From Desulfosporosinus cupriresistens (GTDB lineage Bacteria > Bacillota > Desulfitobacteriia > Desulfitobacteriales > Desulfitobacteriaceae): a DNA stretch of 64,000 nt. The translations under genes were made by a program, and so were the position numbers. The notes beneath the pieces are model-generated. The model did not search any database, was not told the DNA's origin, and saw only the letters and a program-made list of their open reading frames with translations. Of the stretch, positions 41,061 through 48,497 are shown one piece after another; the stretch's first letter is position 1, and each line of letters starts with the position of its first letter. The stretch spans positions 1-64,000 of the forward strand of contig NZ_MASS01000005.1 in NCBI RefSeq assembly GCF_001707885.1. The letters run 5' to 3'.

Positions 41061-42368
41061 TTATGCTGGCCTAATAATCTCCCGCATCTGCTTTAGCATC
41101 TCTTCAAAACCAGCGTGTTCGTCCACCCCTTGCCGTGTAAACGTCTGAATACGGTCCATATGCGCAATGGCAGCATCAATCTTAGGATTACTTCCCGACG
41201 TATATGCCCCGATATCAATCAAATCCTTCGCCTCACGGTAAACCGCCAAATGGCCTCGCACTTGACTGGATAAGGCCTTGTGCTCCGGACTAATGACATC
41301 ATTCATAACCCGACTAACGGATTGCAATATATCGATAGCTGGAAAAGTATTCTGCATGGCTAGTTCCCGGGTTAAGACAATGTGCCCATCCAGAATCCCT
41401 CGAACTGAATCCGCTATGGGTTCATTGTGATCATCTCCATCGACTAACACCGTGTAGATCCCGGTAATACTTCCGGTTTCTGCCATGCCTGAACGTTCCA
41501 ATAGTTTCGGCAGAAGAGCGAAAACGGAAGGAGGATATCCCCGAGTAGCCGGAGGTTCACCAACCGTGAGCCCCACTTCCCGCTGAGCCATAGCAAAGCG
41601 GGTCACCGAATCCATCATGAGCAGTACATTTTTACCCTGATCTCGGAAATACTCAGCAATGGCGGTCGCAGTAAATGCGGCTTTCAAACGCACAAGTGCT
41701 GGTTGATCTGATGTCGCCACGATGATCACCGAACGGGCTAACCCCTCAGGTCCTAAATCTTTCTCAATGAAATCCCGCAGTTCTCGGCCACGTTCCCCAA
41801 CCAAAGCAATGACATTAATTTCGGCAACTGTATTTCTGGCCATCATCCCGAGTAAAGTACTCTTCCCTACCCCAGAACCCGCAAAAATCCCCATCCGCTG
41901 ACCCCTGCCAATGGTTAGTATTCCGTCAATCGTTCGTACCCCAACACTGAGTACATCCTGAATTCGAGGACGCAATAAGGCATTAGGTGGTTTGTTTTGC
42001 AGAGGGTACACCGTTTCGGTCAGCAAGGGGCGCCCATCCAGAGGATTTCCAAGTCCGTCAAGGATCCGACCGAGTAACCCTGGCCCTACCGGCACCGTTA
42101 ACTTTTCTTGTTGGGGTAGCACACGATCTCCTGGAGCAATTCCTTCGAGTTCTCCCAGCGGCATGAGCAGGGTTGTTGAATCCCGAAAGCCGACCACTTC
42201 AGCCGGCAACGCAATTCCGCCTCGTGTGACGATATGGCAATATTCCCCAACGCTAGCCCTTGGACCAGCTGCTTCGACCATCAAACCCACGATCTTAGAG
42301 ACTCGTCCCTGAGCCGAGATCGAATCAGTTTGTTCCACTGTCGGAATTAATCGATTCCAAGCTGCCAT
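41061..42368 (-). CDS. fliI: flagellar export ATPase FliI
   Basis: Protein of 435 aa. Walker A GIFAGSGVGKSTLLGMMARN (about 165), Walker B VLLMMDSVTRFAMAQREVGL, and GEPPATRGYPPSVFALLPKL. Drives unfolding of export substrates. The start (AGGAG 8 nt upstream) lies 44 nt inside the fliH end, a long overlap. Confidence 0.95.
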   Translation of the reverse strand: MAAWNRLIPTVEQTDSISAQGRVSKIVGLMVEAAGPRASVGEYCHIVTRGGIALPAEVVGFRDSTTLLMPLGELEGIAPGDRVLPQQEKLTVPVGPGLLGRILDGLGNPLDGRPLLTETVYPLQNKPPNALLRPRIQDVLSVGVRTIDGILTIGRGQRMGIFAGSGVGKSTLLGMMARNTVAEINVIALVGERGRELRDFIEKDLGPEGLARSVIIVATSDQPALVRLKAAFTATAIAEYFRDQGKNVLLMMDSVTRFAMAQREVGLTVGEPPATRGYPPSVFALLPKLLERSGMAETGSITGIYTVLVDGDDHNEPIADSVRGILDGHIVLTRELAMQNTFPAIDILQSVSRVMNDVISPEHKALSSQVRGHLAVYREAKDLIDIGAYTSGSNPKIDAAIAHMDRIQTFTRQGVDEHAGFEEMLKQMREIIRPA

Positions 42369-43152
42369 GTTCGAGCTCCTCTCGTAAGATATGTTCCAAT
42401 TTATCTAATTGAGCTGCGAGCCGCGCGTCAAAAACTCCTTCCTGACATTCCAGGAAACAATCTCCCTGATTTAGAGACTTGTCCATAACCCACGGGCAAG
42501 GGGGTAAACTGCCCTCGGGCAATTTTTCAAGCCAAACAGCATCTTCCGTAGCCACATGAAGTCTCCACCCTATACGTTCCTGGGGCAGCAAAGTAAGGGC
42601 CCGAATGATTTCTACCAAGCGCTGGGGTTGAACAGTTATGCTGGAGCGTACTAAGCGTTCAGCGATTTTCAGCGCCAGCTGGAGTAAATCCTCATCGACC
42701 TTGGCGTATTCTTCTTGGACTGCTTGCTGAGCCAACCGGAAGAGTTTGTTTACATTTTCAGACAAGCGTTTTCCCTCTGCTTCTCCTGCCGCAAAACCTG
42801 CTTGATATCCTTCCGCCTGTGCAGTCTCCACAACTTCCTGGCGCAAACGTTCCAGGTCAGCTTGTGCCTGAGCATGCACTTCCTGAGCACGACTTTCTGC
42901 CTGAGCAAGAACTGCCTGGGCACCCGCTTCAGCCTCTGCTAAAATCACGGCTACCTTCTTCAGCGCCTCTTCTTCGTACACAGAAGTATCCAGCCATTCG
43001 GGGTGGACCGGATTTTGCTCCTCAACTTCTTCGGTTAGCACCGTTAAAAACGCGTCCAGCTGCTGAAACCCTTCAGTCCACTCCACTATTCGTGGGGTAG
43101 ACACCTCCACATCATAGTTTTTGACAACGCGTCCTTTAGTAAATGATCTCAT
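42325..43152 (-). CDS. fliH: flagellar assembly protein FliH
   Basis: 275 aa from ATG at 43150-43152 (MRSFTKGRVVKNYDVEVST), AGAGGAGG 5 nt upstream and 17-nt overlap with fliG. The central Ala/Glu/Gln coiled coil (ILAEAEAGAQAVLAQAESRA) leads to the C-terminal domain that binds FliI. Confidence 0.88.
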   Translation of the reverse strand: MRSFTKGRVVKNYDVEVSTPRIVEWTEGFQQLDAFLTVLTEEVEEQNPVHPEWLDTSVYEEEALKKVAVILAEAEAGAQAVLAQAESRAQEVHAQAQADLERLRQEVVETAQAEGYQAGFAAGEAEGKRLSENVNKLFRLAQQAVQEEYAKVDEDLLQLALKIAERLVRSSITVQPQRLVEIIRALTLLPQERIGWRLHVATEDAVWLEKLPEGSLPPCPWVMDKSLNQGDCFLECQEGVFDARLAAQLDKLEHILREELEHGSLESINSDSGTN

Positions 43153-44140
43153 CGCTACCTCCTCTAGAAATGACAATTGCGCCACTTTCTTCGAGCTTAC
43201 GAATCACCTTCACAATGCGTTGCTGAGCTTCTTCGACATCACGCAACCGTACTGGACCCATGAATTCCATATCGTCTTTGAGCATCTGACCTGCCCGCGA
43301 GGACATATTGGCCAGGATCTTTTGCGCCACTTCAGGGTTGGATCCCTTCAAGGCCAGACCCAGGTCCTTGGTTTCCACTTCACGTAAGACCAACTGAATG
43401 CCACGGTCATCCAGCATAACGATGTCTTCGAAGACAAACATCTGCCGCTTAATCTGTTCTGCTAACTCAGGATCCTCCATCTCCAAAGTATCCATGACCA
43501 CTTTTACTGTTCCAGGATCTGCGCGGTTGAGGACATCCACGATGCTTTGTATCCCACCCGATGTCGTATAATCGGTAGGAGCCAAACTAGAGATCTTGCG
43601 CTCTAAGACCTTTTCAATCTCCTTAAGCACTTCCGGACTTGTTCGACCCATCGTCGCGATGCGTTTCGCCACATCAGCCTGTCGTTCTGGCGTGATGCTA
43701 GCAAGTAAGGTTGCCGCTTTATCCGCGGGAAGGTGGGTCATAATCAGGGCAATTGTTTGAGGATGTTCACCTTGGATGAATGAAAAAAGCTGTTTGGGGT
43801 CTGTCCTGCGTACCAGATCAAATGGTCGCATCTTCAAAGAGGAGGATAGACGACTAATGATCTCAAACGCCCGCGTTTCTCCAAGTGCCCGTTCCAGCAC
43901 TTCCCGCGCGTATTCCATGCCTCCCTGAGAGATATAATCATTGGCCATGCACATCTGATGGAATTCTTCCACGACATAGTCCCGCTGTTCCGGTGAAATC
44001 TTACCAACATTAGACATTTCTAGGGTTAACTGTTCTATTTCTCCCTCAGCAAGGTGCTTTACCACCTGAGCGGAATTCTCTGCACCTAAGGCGATCATGA
44101 GAATCGCAGCCTTTTGGATTCCCGATAAAGCCAGCGCCAT
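43136..44140 (-). CDS. fliG: flagellar motor switch protein FliG
   Basis: Protein of 334 aa. Armadillo-type N and middle domains (EHPQTIALIMTHLPADKAAT near 128) and C-terminal torque domain with LVLREVETKDLGLALKGSN (charged helix touching MotA). It begins right after the fliF stop with GGAGGAGAG upstream. Confidence 0.95.
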   Translation of the reverse strand: MALALSGIQKAAILMIALGAENSAQVVKHLAEGEIEQLTLEMSNVGKISPEQRDYVVEEFHQMCMANDYISQGGMEYAREVLERALGETRAFEIISRLSSSLKMRPFDLVRRTDPKQLFSFIQGEHPQTIALIMTHLPADKAATLLASITPERQADVAKRIATMGRTSPEVLKEIEKVLERKISSLAPTDYTTSGGIQSIVDVLNRADPGTVKVVMDTLEMEDPELAEQIKRQMFVFEDIVMLDDRGIQLVLREVETKDLGLALKGSNPEVAQKILANMSSRAGQMLKDDMEFMGPVRLRDVEEAQQRIVKVIRKLEESGAIVISRGGSDEIIY

Positions 44141-45739
44141 TTAACTCTCCTCCGATAGCCAGGTTTTCATAAGCCGAGCAACTTCATCCGGGTTATTTCG
44201 CGAATATAGTTCGACAGCCTCTTTGGTTTTTTGCTTCTGAGTTTCCTCGACTGTCTTCAAATTTTTCTGGGCCATTCTTAACTTTGCCTCTTCCTCAGCA
44301 GACTGTTGGGCCATGAGAAGTTCTGCGTCGGCAAGGGTCACGAGCTCAGGGCCGTTTAGTCCCAGCATTTTTTCAGCGCGCGCTTTCTTCGAACGGTTTC
44401 GGAGCATCACTAGGAAAAACACTAGGCCAACCGCTGCAGCTGTTCCCATCTCAATATAATAGATGAGCTGCTGCCGTTTCTGAGCATTCTCCATCGCCAG
44501 CTTTTCCTGCTGCAAATCTGTTTTATTAAAGGGGATAGCGGCCACTTGAATCTGATCTCCCCGGGTTTGGTCAACCCCCGCTGCAGAACCCACAATCGTT
44601 TTAATTTGATCGAGCTGGGCCTGAGTAACAGTGTCAGCATCTGCCATCACCGACACAGAAAGATGTTTTACAGCACCGGGGCTAACCACTTGCTCCTCTT
44701 GAGTAGTATCCACCTGATAGTTTTTGGTAACATCCGACTTGGTGGATGTCGCATTGACCCCCGAGGCTCCCGTTGCATACGTCGGGGCCCCATTTGCTGT
44801 CACTCCTGGAGTGCCTCCTGCAGCTGTACCCGTACCATTGGTAGTATTTTCTGTGGAACTCTGCTCACTCACCACAGCTCCGGGTCCATTCGTCTGCTTT
44901 GTTCGTTTAATTTGATCGAAGTCCAACGCCACATTGATTCGAACGACAGTTTTGCCCACACCCAACACTCGATCTAACATAGTCTGGACTGATTTTTGAA
45001 TGTCCTCCTCAACTGTTTGCTGAAGTTGATATTGGGTTCCTGTGAGACGTTGAGGATCACTGCTTTTCCCTAAAACGTCCGATAAGACATTTCCGCTCGT
45101 ATCCACAATCGTCACATTCTCCGGTTGCAGTCCTTCTACCGATCCTGCCATAAGATTGGCAATGGCACGTATCTGATCATCACCGAGTTTTGTGCCCGGA
45201 GCAAGTTTTACCGTCACCGCGGCTGTTGCCGATTTTTCACTATCGATAAATAGTGACGGTTCAGGTATCACGATATGTACGCGCGCATCTTGTACCCCAT
45301 TCAATGTCTTTAACGTATTCTCTAATTCATTCTGCAGTCCGAGAACATAACGCAATTTTCGATCAGCGTCCGTCTCTCCAAGGTGCATGGTATTTAAGCT
45401 ATCAAAACTGAATTTGCTTTGTTCAGGCAGCCCTGCACTGGCCAGCTGTAAACGAATATCAGCTGACGACTGTTGAGGCACTGTAATGGTCGAACCATTA
45501 TCTTGCAGCTTATAATCTACTTTCAAATCTTTCAGTTTAGTCGTTATTGCTGCCGCATCCGTGTCACTGAGTTTCGTGAAAATCGGGACATATTGTGGAG
45601 TTCCCGCCCAAGTGATCAAGTAAACTAATGCACCAGCCACCAAAAGAGGAGCAATTACCGTAATTATTTTCTGTGGGCTAGAAAGCTTGTTCCAGAATGT
45701 TTTTACCGACTGTTGTATTCCGGCCCAAGAAAAATCCAT
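44141..45739 (-). CDS. fliF: flagellar MS-ring protein FliF
   Basis: Protein of 532 aa. Two membrane helices (about 28-46 and 436-455) enclose the ring-building region with the YscJ-type motif (VQDARVHIVIPEPSLFID near 148) and a variable Thr/Gly-rich insertion (about 290-335). The C-terminal tail (MKTWLSEES) binds FliG. Confidence 0.95.
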   Translation of the reverse strand: MDFSWAGIQQSVKTFWNKLSSPQKIITVIAPLLVAGALVYLITWAGTPQYVPIFTKLSDTDAAAITTKLKDLKVDYKLQDNGSTITVPQQSSADIRLQLASAGLPEQSKFSFDSLNTMHLGETDADRKLRYVLGLQNELENTLKTLNGVQDARVHIVIPEPSLFIDSEKSATAAVTVKLAPGTKLGDDQIRAIANLMAGSVEGLQPENVTIVDTSGNVLSDVLGKSSDPQRLTGTQYQLQQTVEEDIQKSVQTMLDRVLGVGKTVVRINVALDFDQIKRTKQTNGPGAVVSEQSSTENTTNGTGTAAGGTPGVTANGAPTYATGASGVNATSTKSDVTKNYQVDTTQEEQVVSPGAVKHLSVSVMADADTVTQAQLDQIKTIVGSAAGVDQTRGDQIQVAAIPFNKTDLQQEKLAMENAQKRQQLIYYIEMGTAAAVGLVFFLVMLRNRSKKARAEKMLGLNGPELVTLADAELLMAQQSAEEEAKLRMAQKNLKTVEETQKQKTKEAVELYSRNNPDEVARLMKTWLSEES

Positions 45740-45837
45740 TTTTCGCTCCTCCTCTCTTTAAAACTTTTATTTTTTTTATAATTGACCCACCAAAAAATGC
45801 AACTCGAAACGTATTTATAAAATAACACCTTGACTCC

Positions 45838-46173
45838 TTACATTTGCATACGCATTACTTGGTTATACGCATCTAACGCTTTATCGCGCACAGATACCGT
45901 CAAGGACAGAGACAAACTTGCTTTTTCTAAAGCCACCATCACCTCAGACATATCTTGAACCTTACCGGTTGCGAGTTGCATGCTAGCGGTATCTGCATTC
46001 TTTTGTAAAGCATTAACTTGGCTTAAGGCATCGTTTAAAAACTTGGCAAAATCCGTCCCAGCCTTTTGAGCTCCATCTCCAGAACTGATGTCGGGCTTAC
46101 TTTCAAGGCTTGCAGAGGTGATCGGGTTCGTTGCCCCTAGGGGCATAATGGGTACTATTGGCTGGATACTCAT
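45838..46173 (-). CDS. fliE: flagellar hook-basal body protein FliE
   Basis: Protein of 111 aa with the FliE C-terminal helices (DFAKFLNDALSQVNALQKNA and VMVALEKASLSLSLTVSVRD). It links MS ring and rod. It follows flgC by 7 nt, in the usual order. Confidence 0.93.
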   Translation of the reverse strand: MSIQPIVPIMPLGATNPITSASLESKPDISSGDGAQKAGTDFAKFLNDALSQVNALQKNADTASMQLATGKVQDMSEVMVALEKASLSLSLTVSVRDKALDAYNQVMRMQM

Positions 46174-46180
46174 TTAAGCA

Positions 46181-46675
46181 TTACCCCTTTCCAATCTCTA
46201 AAGCTTTAGATGCCATTGACTTGCTAGCGTTGAGAGCCGTCACATTCGCTTCATACGCCCGAGAAGCCGAAATCATATCCACCATTTCCGTTACAATATT
46301 TACGTTCGGTTGACGGACATAGCCTACGGGTAAACCCGGCTCAGCCACTTTAACTGCATCCGAAGAATTGGGATCATATTCTAAGCGAAAAGGGTCTTGG
46401 GCATCCGAAATTTGATCAATTCTTGCCACTTGGACTCCATTCCCCACATTTTGGCCCTCCAGGGTTTTCCCGAGGACACTAGCAAACGGTGTTTCCGGGG
46501 GACGCGGGACAAATGTGGCAACTTGTCGACTATAGGGAATGGGGTTTCCCGCAGGGGTCTGTTCTCCTGTACGGGTGGTATTAATATTAGCGATATTGTT
46601 GGCTACGAGATCCATCCGCAAACGCTGAGCGGTTAAACCGGAAGCACTGATGTTTATTGCGCCGAAAAGACTCAT
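46181..46675 (-). CDS. flgC: flagellar basal-body rod protein FlgC
   Basis: Protein of 164 aa. MSLFGAINISASGLTAQRLR and MDLVANNIANINTTR at the N-terminus; PNVNIVTEMVDMISASRAYE at the C-terminus. It starts 3 nt after the cheB stop; flgB is not at its side. Confidence 0.93.
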   Translation of the reverse strand: MSLFGAINISASGLTAQRLRMDLVANNIANINTTRTGEQTPAGNPIPYSRQVATFVPRPPETPFASVLGKTLEGQNVGNGVQVARIDQISDAQDPFRLEYDPNSSDAVKVAEPGLPVGYVRQPNVNIVTEMVDMISASRAYEANVTALNASKSMASKALEIGKG

Positions 46676-46678
46676 GAT

Positions 46679-47857
46679 TTATCCCCTCCTCATAACACAT
46701 TCCACGATCGTTCGTCCAATCTCCCCGAGCGGTATAATTCTGTCTGCTAGGCCAGCATCCACCAAGGTTTTGGGCATCCCGTAAACCACACAAGTCTCCT
46801 CCGACTCAGCAATCGCAAATCCCTCTAAAGCCTTGACTTCTTTCATGCCTTTCGTACCGTCATTTCCCATTCCGGTCATGACCACCCCCAGGGTTCCTTT
46901 GCCAACTTCCTTTGCTAAAGAAAGAAACATGACATCCACTGAAGGATGATACAGCGTAGGTATGGGGGCTTCAACTCCAATATGCAGAATCAGCTGCCCG
47001 GACTTGCGTTGAACCTGCAGTTGTTTGCCGGCAGGGGCTACATAAACCGTTCCCGCTTTGAGAACTTCACCGTGTATCCCTTCCCTAACATTTAACGGAC
47101 TGAGTCCATTCAGACGTTGAGCCAGCGGTCCGGTAAAGCCCGCGGGCATGTGTTGAGCGACAAGCACCGGAACGGGAAAATTAGCAGGCAAGGCTGGCAG
47201 GACAGCTTGTAAAGCAGAAGGCCCTCCTGTAGACGTACCAATGGCGACAATTTCAACCGCATGTTTAGGTAACAAGCTCATCTTTCCCGTGCCAGAAAGG
47301 CGCGGGCCAGGTCCTAAAGAGGTACCCGCCGTTGAAACCGAAGCCATTATCTTTGTCCCAGTTGTTTGAGTAACAGCCGCCGTGGTTACGGGTGCTCCTA
47401 TTGAGGATGAGCTTAACCCCTTGCGCCCAAGACGTGCAGGATTTACATTGGCTGCTGCTTTTACTTTTTCCACCAGATCACGCGAAAGTGCCTTTAGGTC
47501 AGCTCCCGGACTACCTGACGGTTTAGCCACAACATCAAATGCCCCTAGATCAAGGGCCTTCAAAGTGGCCTGCGCTCCTTCCGTCGTCACCGCGCTCAAA
47601 ATAATGACGGGTGTTGGCTGCCAGCGCATAATCTCATCTAACGCCTGAAGTCCATCCATGACCGGCATCTCAACATCCATCGTCACAACTTGAGGACGAA
47701 GAGATTGGAGTTTCAGAATTCCATCTCGTCCATCTCGCGCAACGTCTAAAACTTTAATACCCGGGTCTTGATTGAGAATTTTTTGGAGAGTTAAGCGCAT
47801 AAAGGGAGAGTCATCAACGATCAAAACCCCGATAGGTGGTTTAAGTGCTGAGCTCAT
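46679..47857 (-). CDS. cheB: protein-glutamate methylesterase CheB
   Basis: 392 aa from ATG at 47855-47857, 17-nt overlap with cheW. N-terminal receiver (VLIVDDSPFMR, VTMDVEMPVMDG), a Thr/Ser-rich linker (about 145-190), and the methylesterase domain with catalytic serine in AIGTSTGGPSALQAV, histidine in AQHMPAGFT and aspartate in MTGMGNDGTKGM. Partner methyltransferase CheR is not in the window. Confidence 0.94.
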   Translation of the reverse strand: MSSALKPPIGVLIVDDSPFMRLTLQKILNQDPGIKVLDVARDGRDGILKLQSLRPQVVTMDVEMPVMDGLQALDEIMRWQPTPVIILSAVTTEGAQATLKALDLGAFDVVAKPSGSPGADLKALSRDLVEKVKAAANVNPARLGRKGLSSSSIGAPVTTAAVTQTTGTKIMASVSTAGTSLGPGPRLSGTGKMSLLPKHAVEIVAIGTSTGGPSALQAVLPALPANFPVPVLVAQHMPAGFTGPLAQRLNGLSPLNVREGIHGEVLKAGTVYVAPAGKQLQVQRKSGQLILHIGVEAPIPTLYHPSVDVMFLSLAKEVGKGTLGVVMTGMGNDGTKGMKEVKALEGFAIAESEETCVVYGMPKTLVDAGLADRIIPLGEIGRTIVECVMRRG

Positions 47858-48287
47858 GGCCTGTCTCTCCACCTATGATGTTATCTAGATCCAAAAGAAT
47901 AAGCAGGCGCTCACCAATTTTCCCAACCCCACGAATAAACTGGGAGTCCATACTTAAAGCAACCTGCGGCGGCGGTTCAATGTCTACACTGTCTATGCGC
48001 AAGACTTCCGTTACTGCATCAACTCGAATCCCAAAAACTTTACTTTGAACTTGCAAAACGATAATCCGGCTCAGGTCGGTTTCTTCCACGCGAGTCATCC
48101 CAAAGCGGTTGCGTAAACTGACCACCGGAATCACATTTCCGCGCAAATTAATGACACCTTCTACATAACTCGGTGCTTTTGGTACCCGTGTGATAGGTGG
48201 AATGCGGATAATCTCTTGGACACGCATAATATCCACTCCAAATTCTTCAGATCCTAAGCTAAAGGTTACTAATTGTTCTTCAGCCAT
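47841..48287 (-). CDS. cheW: chemotaxis adaptor CheW
   Basis: Protein of 148 aa. Typical CheW: FSLGSEEFGVDIMRVQEIIR, VPKAPSYVEGVINLRGNVIP. Links receptors to CheA. AAGGGGG precedes the ATG; a heptad array ends just upstream of it. Confidence 0.94.
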   Translation of the reverse strand: MAEEQLVTFSLGSEEFGVDIMRVQEIIRIPPITRVPKAPSYVEGVINLRGNVIPVVSLRNRFGMTRVEETDLSRIIVLQVQSKVFGIRVDAVTEVLRIDSVDIEPPPQVALSMDSQFIRGVGKIGERLLILLDLDNIIGGETGHELST

Positions 48288-48302
48288 TGTTTATACCCCC
48301 TT

Positions 48303-48335
48303 TTCGATGTTCGTGGTTCGATATTCGTAGTTCGA
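48303..48335. repeat. TTCGNNN heptad array upstream of cheW
   Basis: TTCGATG, TTCGTGG, TTCGATA, TTCGTAG, TTCGA: the clearest 7-bp array. It ends about 4 nt before the G-rich ribosome site of cheW. Confidence 0.88.
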
Positions 48336-48386
48336 CCCAGGATTAAAAACTTGAAAGTTTTTAGGAACTTTATTAAGGTTTCTTTA

Positions 48387-48403
48387 ATCGATGTTCGAAA
48401 TTC
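48387..48403. repeat. heptad fragment in cheA-cheW gap
   Basis: ATCGATGTTCGAAATTC, a short two-unit piece between the two larger arrays. Confidence 0.5.
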
Positions 48404-48464
48404 AAGGTGATTGATCGAGATGAGATTTAAATCGTCCTTGAAAATTGACAAATTTTTACTCTTA

Positions 48465-48497
48465 TTCGAACCACGAATATCGAATATCGAACTACGA
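48465..48497. repeat. inverted heptad array at the cheA stop
   Basis: Reverse complement reads TCGTAG, TTCGATA, TTCGATA, TTCGTGG, TTCGAA. It is inverted relative to 48303-48335, so the intercistronic RNA can fold back. The cheA TAG (48492-48494) is inside the array. Confidence 0.85.

Noticed and set aside
26763..48497. Heptad arrays as CRISPR
   Set aside because: Units are 7 bp with no spacers and no cas genes; period and length do not fit.
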